From NCBI GenBank assembly GCA_016212795.1, contig JACRDT010000020.1, positions 36,298 to 100,297 on the forward strand: DNA of 64,000 bases, read 5' to 3'. A program made the translations under genes and the position numbers. The DNA comes from Elusimicrobiota bacterium. GTDB taxonomy: Bacteria > Elusimicrobiota > Elusimicrobia > UBA1565 > UBA9628. Every line of letters begins with the position of its first letter. Position 1 is the first letter of the stretch. The notes under the pieces are model-generated. The model saw only the letters and a list, made by a program, of their open reading frames with translations. It made no database searches and was not told the DNA's origin. Shown piece after piece: positions 31,348-40,273 of this stretch.

Positions 31348-33623
31348 GCCGGGGGGAACCCGCGGCCGCCTTCGCCCAGCGCAAGGCCGTCTTCACGGTG
31401 GGAGGCATGCATTGCGCGTCCTGCGTGGCGCGGGTGGAGAGCGCGGTCGGCAGGATCCGCGGCATCGAGACGGTCCACGTCGACCTGCCGTCGCGCACCG
31501 TCGCCCTCTCCTATTTCCCCGGGCTCGACCCGAGGGTCGTGCGCAAGGCCATCGAGGCCCTCGGCTACGACGTCCTGGGGACCAGCGAGACCCGGACCGA
31601 GGCCGAGGCCCTGGGGTTCTCCTCCCGCAAAGACGAGGAGCGCCGCCTCCTGTGGCGCCTCATCCTGGCCGCCGTGCTCGCGGCGCCGCTGATGCTCGCC
31701 CGCTCGCTCGAGCTCTCGCCCTACACCACGGTGCTGCTGGCGCTCCCGCTCCAGCTCGTCGGAGGGTGGCATTTCCACCAGGGGCTGGCCCGCAGCCTCC
31801 TGCGGCGCACGGCGGACATGGACACCCTGGTGTCGCTGAGCACCTGGGTGGCGTTCCTCTTCAGCTCGTACGTCGTGATCCTCCCCGAGACCCTTCCGGT
31901 CCAGGCCCGGGTCCCCCAGTGGGACGCCGTCGCGGGCTTGGTGACCATGGTCACGCTGGGGCGCTGGCTCGAATACCGCACGAGGGGCCGGACCAGCGAC
32001 GCGGTGGCGCGCCTGATGCGCATGACGCCCAAGAGCGTCCGGGTCCTCAGGGGCGGGCGCGAGTTCGTCGAGCTGATCGCGCACGTCCGGGTCGGGGAGG
32101 TCATCCGCGTGCGTCCCGGCGAGCAGATCGGGATGGACGGGGCCGTCGTGGAGGGGAGCAGCGCGGTCGAGGCTGGAGGCCGAGCGTCCCCGACGCCCTC
32201 TGGGACGGCGTTGGCGGGAGGGGGCGCGGTCGACGAGTCCCTCCTGACGGGCGAGAGCCTCCCGGTCGAGAAATCGCCCGGCAGCCGGGTGTGGGGCGGG
32301 ACCATCCTGCGGCAGGGCTCCCTGGATATCCGGGTCGAGCGGCCCGGGACGGAGTCGGCCCTTGCCAGGATCGTCGACGCCGTGCGCGAGAGCCAGTCCT
32401 CCAAGCCCAAGATCCAGAAGTACGCCGACAGGGTCGCCGCCGTCTTCGTCCCGGCCGTCATCCTCGTCGCCGTGGCCAGCGCCTTCCTCTGGGCCATCTA
32501 CGGCCCCGAGGACCTCAAGGTCCTTCTGGCGCTGACCTCCATGGTGAACGTGCTGGCCGTGGCGTGCCCCTGCGCCCTGGGCCTGGCCACGCCGCTGGCC
32601 CTCATGGCCGGCATCGGGCGGGCGGCGGAGATGGGCGTCTGCATCAGGAACGCGGACGTGCTGGAGGGCATCAGCAGGCTCGACGCGGTCCTCTTCGACA
32701 AGACCGGCACGCTCACCGAGGGCAAACCCAGGGTCGTCGACGTGCTCCTCTTCCGGGGGAGCAGGGAGCGGCTCCTGGAGTCGGCCATGGCGGCGGAGCA
32801 GCGCTCCGAGCACCCGTTCGCGTCCGCCGTGATGGCCTACGGCCGCGAGGCGGGCGTCGCGCCGGGGGCCCTCCGGTCCTTCGAGGCCGTGCCGGGGCGG
32901 GGGATCGCGGCCGTCGGGGAAGGCGGCGGCCGGATCCTCGCCGGCTCGGTGGCGTGGCTCACCCGGCAGGCGGGCGCCCCGGCGCCCGGGGACCTGGCCA
33001 GGATCGAGGCCAGCGAGGGCTCGGTCCTCGGGGTCTGCGTGGGCGGCGAGTGGCTGGGCGCCTTCGTGCTGGCCGACCCCCTGCGGCCCTCGGCCGCTCC
33101 GGCCGTGGCGCGGCTCAAGGAGTTGGGCGTCACCGTCATGCTCGTGACCGGGGACAGGAAGGAGACCGCCGAGCGCATCGCCCGGGAGGCCGGCATCACG
33201 GCGGTCTTCTCGGAGATACTGCCGGCGGACAAGGCCGAGATCGTCGGGACGCTGATGGCCGAGGGCAAGAAGGTCGCGATGGTCGGGGAGGGGTTCAACG
33301 ACGCGCCCGCCCTGAGCCTGGCGGACGTCGGCGTGGCCCTGTCCTGCGGGACCGACGTCGCCGTCGAGTCCGCCGACATCACCCTGATGAGCCCCGACCT
33401 GGGGAACATCGTCAAGGCGTTCGAGCACGGCCGGCGCATCAGGAGGGTGATCCGGGAGAACCTCTTCTGGGCGTTCCTCTACAACGCGGCCCTGATCCCG
33501 ATCGCCGCCGGGGCCCTCTATCCCTTCTTCGGGGTCATGCTCCGGCCGCAGTACGCGGCCGCGGCGATGGCCCTGAGCTCGATCTCCGTCGCGTTGAATT
33601 CCCTGAGGCTGAGGAGAACATGA
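31344..33623 (+). CDS. copA: CopA-type Cu(I)-exporting P1B ATPase
   Basis: A 759-residue copper pump. N-terminal HMA domain with GMHCASC (21-27), transmembrane CPC motif at 408-410 (ACPCALGLA), phosphorylation Asp452 (DKTGT), SEHPFA in the nucleotide domain, and [13 protein letters not shown]. The hinge motif reads [10 protein letters not shown] rather than GDGIND, an Asp to Glu change. About 21 extra residues ([20 protein letters not shown]) lie between EGSSAV and [10 protein letters not shown] in the actuator domain, where related pumps join directly. It starts within the upstream stop and overlaps queF. It exports copper from the cytoplasm, complementing CusCBA. Confidence 0.94.
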   Translation: MSRGEPAAAFAQRKAVFTVGGMHCASCVARVESAVGRIRGIETVHVDLPSRTVALSYFPGLDPRVVRKAIEALGYDVLGTSETRTEAEALGFSSRKDEERRLLWRLILAAVLAAPLMLARSLELSPYTTVLLALPLQLVGGWHFHQGLARSLLRRTADMDTLVSLSTWVAFLFSSYVVILPETLPVQARVPQWDAVAGLVTMVTLGRWLEYRTRGRTSDAVARLMRMTPKSVRVLRGGREFVELIAHVRVGEVIRVRPGEQIGMDGAVVEGSSAVEAGGRASPTPSGTALAGGGAVDESLLTGESLPVEKSPGSRVWGGTILRQGSLDIRVERPGTESALARIVDAVRESQSSKPKIQKYADRVAAVFVPAVILVAVASAFLWAIYGPEDLKVLLALTSMVNVLAVACPCALGLATPLALMAGIGRAAEMGVCIRNADVLEGISRLDAVLFDKTGTLTEGKPRVVDVLLFRGSRERLLESAMAAEQRSEHPFASAVMAYGREAGVAPGALRSFEAVPGRGIAAVGEGGGRILAGSVAWLTRQAGAPAPGDLARIEASEGSVLGVCVGGEWLGAFVLADPLRPSAAPAVARLKELGVTVMLVTGDRKETAERIAREAGITAVFSEILPADKAEIVGTLMAEGKKVAMVGEGFNDAPALSLADVGVALSCGTDVAVESADITLMSPDLGNIVKAFEHGRRIRRVIRENLFWAFLYNAALIPIAAGALYPFFGVMLRPQYAAAAMALSSISVALNSLRLRRT
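32161..32233 (+). repeat. 63-bp in-frame insertion in copA with 10-bp flanking duplication
   Basis: GCGCGGTCGA occurs at 32161-32170 and again at 32224-32233. Removing one copy plus the 53 bp between restores the normal P-type ATPase sequence [13 protein letters not shown]. The 53 bp hold a short hairpin (CGACGCC/GGCGTTG). The duplication looks like a target-site duplication. Confidence 0.7.
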
Positions 33624-34042
33624 GAAAGAAGATCCGTCTCGTCTACGGCTACGGGCCCGAGACCGCCCTGGCGGGCTCGGACGCCGCGCTCCCCCCGATC
33701 GAGACCTGGCCGAACCAGCACCGCGGCTACGAGATCCGCATCGAGATCCCGGAGTTCACCTCGGTCTGCCCGAAGACCAGGCTCCCGGACTTCGGCGCCA
33801 TCACCGTGCGCTATGAGCCCGGGCGGACCTGCCTCGAGCTCAAGTCGTTCAAGTACTACATCCTGGGCTACCGCAACATGGGGATCTTCTACGAGAACGC
33901 GGTGAACCGCATCCTCGACGACGTGGCGGCCGCGGTCCGGCCGGTCTGGGCCGAGGTGCAGGGAGCCTTCACGGCGCGGGGCGGCATGCGCTCGACGATC
34001 ATCGCGCGCTACCCCAGGCGCGGCCGACCCCATGGGTCCTAG
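33620..34042 (+). CDS. queF: NADPH-dependent 7-cyano-7-deazaguanine reductase
   Basis: A 140-residue QueF of the short (unimodular) type, which reduces preQ0 to preQ1 in queuosine biosynthesis. The catalytic Cys is in [15 protein letters not shown], and the substrate-binding ELKSFKYYI and YENAVNRI are intact. It overlaps the copper ATPase gene by ATGA. Its stop codon TAG is the first three bases of the 165-bp inverted-repeat element, so the last residues (RGRPHGS) may have been altered by insertion. Confidence 0.95.
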   Translation: MRKKIRLVYGYGPETALAGSDAALPPIETWPNQHRGYEIRIEIPEFTSVCPKTRLPDFGAITVRYEPGRTCLELKSFKYYILGYRNMGIFYENAVNRILDDVAAAVRPVWAEVQGAFTARGGMRSTIIARYPRRGRPHGS

Positions 34043-34204
34043 AAGCCATTTCACAACCCCCTTGCGCCTGCAAACGCGGCTTTCGGGCCGTCTGCTGCGT
34101 TGCTCGGACCGCCGCGTACTTCCAGTACGCTGCGGTCCTCGCGCCTTGCATCCGGCCCAAAATCCGCGTTTTCGCGTACCAAGTGGGTTTTGAAATGGCT
34201 TCTA
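34040..34204. mobile_element. 165-bp MITE-like element with 24-bp imperfect terminal inverted repeats
   Basis: Left end TAGAAGCCATTTCACAACCC (34040-) and right end inverse GGGTTTTGAAATGGCTTCTA (-34204) pair over 24 bases with three mismatches. Internal arms around CGCGGCTTTCGGGCCG and CGGCCCAAAATCCGCG also pair, and the centre holds GTACTTCCAGTAC, so the whole element can form one long hairpin. No transposase frame is present. The left end supplies the queF stop and the right end the next gene's ATG. Similar hairpin repeats are widespread in proteobacterial genomes, from memory. Confidence 0.8.
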
Positions 34205-35901
34205 GCGCCGACGCGGCCCTGGGCGTGCAGCTCGGCGGCCGCGCCGCCGACGGCGTGGACCTGGCCGGGGGCATCCTCCTGAAGCTCTGCAGCCGCTCGG
34301 GGCTGCAGGCCTGCGGCCAGGCCCCCGAGCTCGGGTCCCCGCCGTCCGGCCGCGCGGTCTTCCGGATGATGACCGGGTCCGAGCGGCTCCACGTCCCCTC
34401 CGACCGCTGCGACCTCCTGGTCGCCTTCGACCTGGACGCCTGCCGCGGTCTGGCCGGCGACGCGGCCCGCGGCGTCCTCTTCGACAGCGGCCGTTTCCAG
34501 GTCGAGCCGGGCAGCCTGCGGCCGGGCGCGGCCGCCCTGGGGCTGCCCTGCGCCGGCCTCCAGGTCGAGCCGCGGCGCTGGGGCATGGCGGCCTTGGGGG
34601 CGCTGACGCGGCTGATGGGCCTGGACCTCGTCGTGCTCGACGGGCTCATCCGCGAGGCCCGCCGGAGCCAGGCCGCCGAGGCCACCGCGCTCGACCTGCT
34701 GGCCGCCAGGGCCGGTTTCGAGCACGCGGGAAAGGAGTTCCCGCCGTTGTGCCTCGGGCTCCGCCCTGGCTCCCCGCGCCGTCTCGCGCTCTCGGGCGAG
34801 CGGGCGGTCGCCCTGGGGGCGCTGTCGTCGGGCTGCAAGTTCCTGGCCGTCTGCCCGGGCTCCTTGCCGTCGGCATCGACGGCGTGGCTGGCGGCCCGGG
34901 CCCCGAGCCACGGGGTGGTGTTCCGGGCCGCCGAGGACGCGCCGGCCGCGGTCCACATGGCGGTCGGCGCGGGTTTCGCGGGCGTGCGCGCCATGGCCTG
35001 GGTGTCAGGGGCGGCCGCCGCGGGCTTCGACGAGGCCGTCGAGTTCGCCGCGGCGGCGGAGATCCCGGTCGTGCTCGCGGCCGGGGGCGGCGCCGGGGCC
35101 TATCGCGCCCGGGAGGGCCTGGCCGCCGCGGTCATCGTCCCCGGGGGGGTCGCGGACGCGTTCCACAGCGCCGTCGAGGCCTTCGACCTGGCGGAGAGGT
35201 TCCAGGCGCCGGTCGTCCTGCTCATGGACGCCGGCCTGGAAGGCCGGGTGGAGACGCTCGACGACCTCGGCATGGACGCGGCCATCGAGCGGGGCACCTG
35301 GGCGGTCCCGCAGCCCGAGAGGACCGGGCGAGCCTTCTTCGAGCGCTATGCCGACTCCGAGACGGGCGTGTCGCCGAGGACCGTCCCCGGGACCGAAGGG
35401 CTCATGTTCGTCGCGCCGGCGCCTTCCGGGCTCCAGGGCCCTCCATGCGCCGGCGAGCGGGAGGTACTGCTAAGGAGAATATCCGCGCCGGCGGGCGGGG
35501 GTTCTTCGGACAAGAGCTCGCGCAAGCTGCGCTCGCTGGCCGGGGGCCTCAAGCCCATGATCATGGAGGGCCCGCTCGAAGCCGAGCTGACGCTGGTCGG
35601 CTCGGGTTCGGCTTGCGCCATGATGCGCTGCGTGATGAGTCGCTACAACGTGGGCGGCGCCAGGCGCGTCCAGGCCCTGACGGTCAGGTACCTCCATCCC
35701 TTCCCCGCCGACGAGGTGGCCGCGGCGCTCAAGCCGGCGCGCCGCGTGGTGGCCTTCGAGAGCGACCCGGCGGGCCCGCTCTGCCGGCTCATCCGGGAGG
35801 GGACCGGCTTCGAGGTGGCCCGCCGCTGCGTCGAGCCGGGCGGGGGGCCGCTGCGGCCGGCCGCGTGCCTGGCCGCGGTCGAGGAAGCCCTCCATGATTG
35901 A
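34195..35901 (+). CDS. 2-oxoacid:ferredoxin oxidoreductase, fused gamma-alpha subunit (KorA-like, divergent)
   Basis: A 568-residue protein. Residues 1-180 resemble the gamma (POR_gamma) domain, with a degraded GxGGxGV loop (VQLGGRAADGVDLAGG). The rest resembles the alpha subunit (pyrimidine domain plus transketolase C-terminal-like LTVRYLHPFPADEVAAAL). A divergent loop (about 410-450, GEREVLLRRISAPAGGGSS) replaces the usual segment and is locally AT-richer. The ATG lies inside the terminal repeat of the 165-bp element. It overlaps its beta partner by eight bases. The substrate is unknown; several motif changes mean activity is uncertain. Confidence 0.8.
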   Translation: MASSADAALGVQLGGRAADGVDLAGGILLKLCSRSGLQACGQAPELGSPPSGRAVFRMMTGSERLHVPSDRCDLLVAFDLDACRGLAGDAARGVLFDSGRFQVEPGSLRPGAAALGLPCAGLQVEPRRWGMAALGALTRLMGLDLVVLDGLIREARRSQAAEATALDLLAARAGFEHAGKEFPPLCLGLRPGSPRRLALSGERAVALGALSSGCKFLAVCPGSLPSASTAWLAARAPSHGVVFRAAEDAPAAVHMAVGAGFAGVRAMAWVSGAAAAGFDEAVEFAAAAEIPVVLAAGGGAGAYRAREGLAAAVIVPGGVADAFHSAVEAFDLAERFQAPVVLLMDAGLEGRVETLDDLGMDAAIERGTWAVPQPERTGRAFFERYADSETGVSPRTVPGTEGLMFVAPAPSGLQGPPCAGEREVLLRRISAPAGGGSSDKSSRKLRSLAGGLKPMIMEGPLEAELTLVGSGSACAMMRCVMSRYNVGGARRVQALTVRYLHPFPADEVAAALKPARRVVAFESDPAGPLCRLIREGTGFEVARRCVEPGGGPLRPAACLAAVEEALHD

Positions 35902-36817
35902 GACCACCGGGCTGTTCCCGGTGCCGGTGCGCACGCCCCTGTCCGAGGCGCGCGACGTCGGTCCCGAGGAGTACGTGGCGCAGGATGCTCCCGACTGGTG
36001 CGCGGCTTGCGGCCACGCCGGGGTGCTGGAGTCGCTCCGGCAGGCCTGCGCCTCCCTGGGGCTGGCCAGCAAGGACCTCCTCCTCGTCGCCGGGGCGGGG
36101 TGCGCCGGCAGGGTCCCCCGCTTCTTCTACTCCTACGGGCTGTCGGGCCCGGCGGGGAGGGCGCTGCCGCTGGCCGCCGGGGCCAGGCTCGCCAACCCCG
36201 ACCTCTGCGTGGTCGCCCTGGGCGGGGACGCCGAGACCCTGGGCCCGGGCGCCGGCCATCTCCTCCACGCGGCTCGGAGCAACGTCGACATCACTTTCAT
36301 CCTCCTGGACAACATGGTCCAGGGGCTCGCCGGCGGCCTCGCCGGGCCCACGACCATGCTGGGCCACGCCACCCCTTCCACCCCGGACGGCTGCGTCGAG
36401 CGTCCGCTCGACCCGGCGTCGCTGGCCCTGGTCGCGGGCGCGACCTTCGTGGCCCGGGTCTATGCCGGCGACGGCGACCTCGCCGGCGCGCTCATCGCCA
36501 GGGCGATCCAGCACCGCGGGTTCTCCTTCGTCCACGCGCTGAGCCCCTGCCCCGCTTTCAACGCGGTCAACACGCACGCCTGGATGAAGGAGCGGGCGGG
36601 CGTCCTCGAGGACGCCGGCCAGCAGCCCAGCCTCGCCGCCGCCCTCGCGCTGGCGCTCGACACGGAGAAGCTCTGGCAGGGCGTGCTCTACGAGACGCTC
36701 GACGTCCCGACCTGCGAGGATGCCGACCCGACGATCTGCCGGAGCGGGGCCGCCGTGAGGGAATCCCTCGGGCTCTCCCCCAAGGAGATCGAGGAGCTCA
36801 AGGAAGAGCTCCGGTAG
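35894..36817 (+). CDS. 2-oxoacid:ferredoxin oxidoreductase beta subunit (TPP-binding, KorB-like)
   Basis: A 307-residue TPP-dependent subunit. WCAACGHAG matches the WCxGCG start of KorB, and GGDAETLGPGAGHLLHAARS with the later LLDN corresponds to the TPP motif (GDG ... NN), with substitutions GDA and DN. It would pair with the fused gamma-alpha protein to oxidise a 2-oxoacid to acyl-CoA and reduced ferredoxin. No ferredoxin-like delta gene is adjacent. No terminator is obvious after it; a separate promoter for the next gene begins 15 bases later. Confidence 0.85.
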   Translation: MIETTGLFPVPVRTPLSEARDVGPEEYVAQDAPDWCAACGHAGVLESLRQACASLGLASKDLLLVAGAGCAGRVPRFFYSYGLSGPAGRALPLAAGARLANPDLCVVALGGDAETLGPGAGHLLHAARSNVDITFILLDNMVQGLAGGLAGPTTMLGHATPSTPDGCVERPLDPASLALVAGATFVARVYAGDGDLAGALIARAIQHRGFSFVHALSPCPAFNAVNTHAWMKERAGVLEDAGQQPSLAAALALALDTEKLWQGVLYETLDVPTCEDADPTICRSGAAVRESLGLSPKEIEELKEELR

Positions 36818-36831
36818 CGCTCCCGACGTCG

Positions 36832-36860
36832 TTGACGCGAGCGGCGGCGAGAGCTATACT
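36832..36860 (+). promoter_or_regulatory. Near-consensus promoter of the caspase-FGE gene
   Basis: TTGACG (36832-36837), 17-base spacer, TATACT (36855-36860). The ATG is 30 bases downstream, with GGGGGAGGG as ribosome-binding site. Confidence 0.78.
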
Positions 36861-36890
36861 CTCGGGGATCTTGACGGGGGAGGGAAGCGC

Positions 36891-39053
36891 ATGGGGCTTC
36901 GGTCGACGGGCGTGAAGGCTGTCGTCATCTCGGTCCTGGCGGCGTGCGCGCCCGCCCGGGCCCAGGACGTCTCGTGGCCCGACCTCGCCCAGCCCGTCCA
37001 GGCCGTGGGCGGCGGGGAAGGCGACGCGGCCGTGGTGGTGGGCATCGAGGGCTACGCCTTCGTGGGCCCGGTCGCCGGGGCCGAGTCGAACGCCAAGCTC
37101 TGGAACCGCTACCTGGCCGACACCCGCGGCGTGCCGCCCCGGAACGTCAAGCTCCTCACCGGCGTGGATGCCACGCGAGAGGAGGTCCTGGACGCCGCGC
37201 GCAAGGCCGCCTCGCGGGCCGGCCCCGCGGGGACCCTGTGGTTCGTGTTCATCGGGCACGGCGCGCCCGCCAAGGATGGGCAGGACGGGCTGCTCCTGGG
37301 CGTGGACGCCCAGCAGAAGGCCGAGAGCCTCGAGAAGCGGGGCGTGAGGCGCGGGGAGCTCTTGAAGATCCTCTCGACGAGTCGGGCCGGGGCAATCAGG
37401 GTGGTCCTGGACGCGTGCTTCTCGGGCAAGCGGCCGGACGGCTCGAGCCTGGCGCCGAACCTCCAGCCGCTCTTGACCGTGGCCTCGCCGGCGGCGGTGG
37501 ACCCCAGGCTGGTGGTCTTGACCGCTGCCAAGGGAGACCAGTTCGCGGGCCCCTTGCCCGGTGTGTCCCGGCCGGCGTTCAGCTACCTGGCGCTGGGGGG
37601 TCTTCGCGGCTGGGCCGGCCAGGGCAGAAAAGGCGCAGTGACGGCCGGCGACCTGCGTCGCTACGCCGCCGACGCCCTGGACGCGACCCTGCGCGGCCGC
37701 AACCAGACGCCTGACCTGATCGGCAAGGAGGACGCCGTGGTCGCGGTCTCGGCCGGGGAGGCGGGCCCGAACCTCTCCAGGCTCGCGGAGGCGACCGCCG
37801 GCGGGGGCGCCCGGGAGGAGATGTTCAAGATATCGAGCCTCCCGGCCGTGCCCAATGTCCAGGCTCCCGAGGCCATCAAGGACCTGGGCGGGGGGGCCGA
37901 CTGGCGGGACCTCGACGTGGATGCCCTCGGGCGATACGATGAGGCGGCTGAGTTCGACAAGGGGGATGCGTCCGCCGCGGGCAAGGCGGCGAAGTGGCGC
38001 GAGCTGGCCGCGGCGGCTCCCAAGTTCGCCGAGAAAGCCCTGGGCCGCGCCCGCCAATGGGAGCGCTTCGTGGAGGAGCTGGCCGCCCAGGAGCAGGCCC
38101 GGGTCAGGCGCGCCGAGGCCAGGGACAAGGACTGGCTGAAGCTCGGCAAGCTCCTGGCCATGAAGACGGCGGTGCCCGAAGCCGACAAGAAGCGCTGGGC
38201 CCTCATGTTCGTCCAGGCCTACGGCAAGACGTCGGAGGAGAACCCCTACGTGGAGGACGTGGCGAAGTACCTGCCGCCGGGAACGGTCAAGGTCACGCCC
38301 GGGGCCAGGGCCGCGGCCGGCGCGGCCTCGACCGCGTCGAGCGGGCAGGCCGGCAAGGCCGGCATCGAGTGGGTGACGGTCCCCGGCGGGACCTTCACCA
38401 TGGGCTCGGACGATTGGGCGGCCTCGAAGCCGCGGCACGCCGTGACGGTCAAGACCTTCCAGCTGGCCAAGACCGAGGCGACCAACAAGCAGTACCGCGC
38501 CTGCGTCGAGGCCGGGGCGTGCACGCCCAAGGGGACGGAATCATACTGCACCGCCGACTCCCCGGGCGACGACCAGCCTGTCGTGTGCGTGAACTGGGAG
38601 CAGGCCCGGGCCTTCGCGGCGTGGGTCGGCGGGAGGCTGCCGACCGAGGCCGAGTGGGAATACGCCGCCCGCAGCGCCGGCAAGGAGAGGAAGTACCCTT
38701 GGGGCGACGAGGAAGCGTCGTGCGGGCGGGCCGTGATGTCCGAGGGCGGCACCGGCACCGGCTGCGGCCGGCATACGGCCTGGCCCGTGTGCTCGAAGCC
38801 CGTCGGTAACACCGAGCAGGGGTTGTGCGACATGGCGGGCAACGTGTGGGAGTGGACCCGGGACTGGCGGCATGATTCGTATGAAGGAGCCCCGGCCGAC
38901 GGGAGCGCGTGGGAGAGCCCCGCGGGCTCGGGCCGGGTCGTCCGCGGGGCCTCCTGGTGGAGCGGCACCGCCGAGAACTCCCGCGCCGCGTACCGCTCCG
39001 ACTTCAAGCCGGACATCCGCGGCGGCATCGTGGGCTTTAGGCCCGCCCGCTGA
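36891..39053 (+). CDS. Secreted caspase-like (C14) protein with C-terminal FGE/sulfatase-modifying-factor domain
   Basis: A 720-residue exported protein. Signal peptide to about residue 24 (LAACAPARAQ). Residues 45-280 are a caspase-hemoglobinase fold peptidase with the His123 (IGHGAP) and Cys176 (LDACFSGK) dyad. A helical linker follows (about 340-460), then an FGE-sulfatase domain (491-720: VPGGTFTMGSDDW, GGRLPTEAEWEYAAR, GNVWEWTRD, GFRPAR). The cysteines used by true formylglycine-generating enzymes are not in RVVRGASWWSGTAENSRAAYR, so this domain is probably a binding module. Role unknown; possibly stress- or envelope-related proteolysis. Confidence 0.92.
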   Translation: MGLRSTGVKAVVISVLAACAPARAQDVSWPDLAQPVQAVGGGEGDAAVVVGIEGYAFVGPVAGAESNAKLWNRYLADTRGVPPRNVKLLTGVDATREEVLDAARKAASRAGPAGTLWFVFIGHGAPAKDGQDGLLLGVDAQQKAESLEKRGVRRGELLKILSTSRAGAIRVVLDACFSGKRPDGSSLAPNLQPLLTVASPAAVDPRLVVLTAAKGDQFAGPLPGVSRPAFSYLALGGLRGWAGQGRKGAVTAGDLRRYAADALDATLRGRNQTPDLIGKEDAVVAVSAGEAGPNLSRLAEATAGGGAREEMFKISSLPAVPNVQAPEAIKDLGGGADWRDLDVDALGRYDEAAEFDKGDASAAGKAAKWRELAAAAPKFAEKALGRARQWERFVEELAAQEQARVRRAEARDKDWLKLGKLLAMKTAVPEADKKRWALMFVQAYGKTSEENPYVEDVAKYLPPGTVKVTPGARAAAGAASTASSGQAGKAGIEWVTVPGGTFTMGSDDWAASKPRHAVTVKTFQLAKTEATNKQYRACVEAGACTPKGTESYCTADSPGDDQPVVCVNWEQARAFAAWVGGRLPTEAEWEYAARSAGKERKYPWGDEEASCGRAVMSEGGTGTGCGRHTAWPVCSKPVGNTEQGLCDMAGNVWEWTRDWRHDSYEGAPADGSAWESPAGSGRVVRGASWWSGTAENSRAAYRSDFKPDIRGGIVGFRPAR

Positions 39054-39067
39054 GCCCGCGCCGGCGG

Positions 39068-40273
39068 TCAGGAGTCGCAGGACTTGCAGGACGGCCGGCC
39101 GTTGAACACGAGGACGGCCATGACGACGGCCGCGACCACGCCCAGCACGAGGAGGACCCTGGATTCCCTGCTGACGCCCCAGAACTCGCCGGCCGTGCGG
39201 TCGAGCTCGAGCGCCGCCCGGGCCAGGGCGCCCTTGTCCGCCGCGATCGCCCAGACGCTCGCGGGCTGGGTCGCGGCGAAGACGACCGCCTTGAGCCTCG
39301 CGTCGTAGCCGACGAGCCGGCCGCCGCGCTTGGTCCAGGCGATGCCCTCGGGGGATGGGGAGCCGTCCTTGTCCATGATGGTCAGGAACCTGGGATGGTA
39401 GCGGCCGTCGGCTTGCGGGGGGCGCGCCGGGTCCCCGGCGGTGACGTAGAGCCGGCCGTCCGCCTCCAGCAGGGACTCGATGCCGCCCTCGATGGCCGCC
39501 AGCCGCTGCGGGGGACCCAGCTGCGGACTGATGCGGACGACGACCTCCTTGGCGTCCCCGGCGGGCCTGACGTGCGCCAGCGCGCCGTCGTCCGACGCTT
39601 CCAGCCGGCCGAAGCCGGCATCGGTCCGCAGCTCCCTGACCAGCTTGCCCCCGATGAGGTCGTAGACCGCCAGGAGCGGCTTGCCTTCGGCCTCGGCGTC
39701 CAGGACGACGAGCGGCGAGGCCTCGGGGAAGGCCGCGGCCTTCGCCCGGAACTCGCCGACGAGGACGGCGTCCTCCTCGGTCCCGGCTCCGCAGTCGAGG
39801 GTCTTGAGGTAGGTCTTGTCCCGGCCCGCCAGGATGACGAAGACCTTCTCGGTCCAGCCGGGCCGGCCGAGCGCGACCGGCGCGACCTCCGGGGCCAAGG
39901 GGATGGCCTTGAGCACGGCGCCGTCCGCGAGGGAGACGCGCAGCAGCCGGCGCTCCCGGGACTTGCCGGACCCGTAGTCGGCGTCCAGCACGGCCTGGCC
40001 GGCCTTGTCCAGGTAGGCGTAGGACTCGCGCAGGCGGTAGCCCGGGAAGTGCCACTTGCGTCCCTCGCCGGCCGCGAGGTCGTGGACGCAGAAGAAGGTC
40101 TTGTACGGGTAGTCGCCCTCGAGGTAGAGGAGCTTGCCGCTGCGGCGGTCGAGCGAGTGGCCGCGGGACTCGGCGCTGACCGCGAGGCGGGTCACCCCTT
40201 CGGGGGCCTCCCGGCAGCCGGCGCAGAGCGCGAGGACGGCCAGCAGCCCCGCATTCAGGCCGCGCGGGGCCAT
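39068..40273 (-). CDS. Lipoprotein with beta-propeller-like repeats and C-terminal membrane segment
   Basis: A 401-residue protein with a lipoprotein signal (LLAVLALCAGC, Cys near 19). The body alternates short beta-strands typical of a propeller (for example GRLVGYDARLKAVVFAA, LAAIEGGIESLLEADGRLYV). A hydrophobic helix (VLLVLGVVAAVVMAVLVF) precedes a short tail with CKSC. Its ATG overlaps the upstream gene's stop (ATGA). No family is recognised, and the lipidated N-terminus plus C-terminal helix is an unusual topology. Confidence 0.75.
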   Translation of the reverse strand: MAPRGLNAGLLAVLALCAGCREAPEGVTRLAVSAESRGHSLDRRSGKLLYLEGDYPYKTFFCVHDLAAGEGRKWHFPGYRLRESYAYLDKAGQAVLDADYGSGKSRERRLLRVSLADGAVLKAIPLAPEVAPVALGRPGWTEKVFVILAGRDKTYLKTLDCGAGTEEDAVLVGEFRAKAAAFPEASPLVVLDAEAEGKPLLAVYDLIGGKLVRELRTDAGFGRLEASDDGALAHVRPAGDAKEVVVRISPQLGPPQRLAAIEGGIESLLEADGRLYVTAGDPARPPQADGRYHPRFLTIMDKDGSPSPEGIAWTKRGGRLVGYDARLKAVVFAATQPASVWAIAADKGALARAALELDRTAGEFWGVSRESRVLLVLGVVAAVVMAVLVFNGRPSCKSCDS

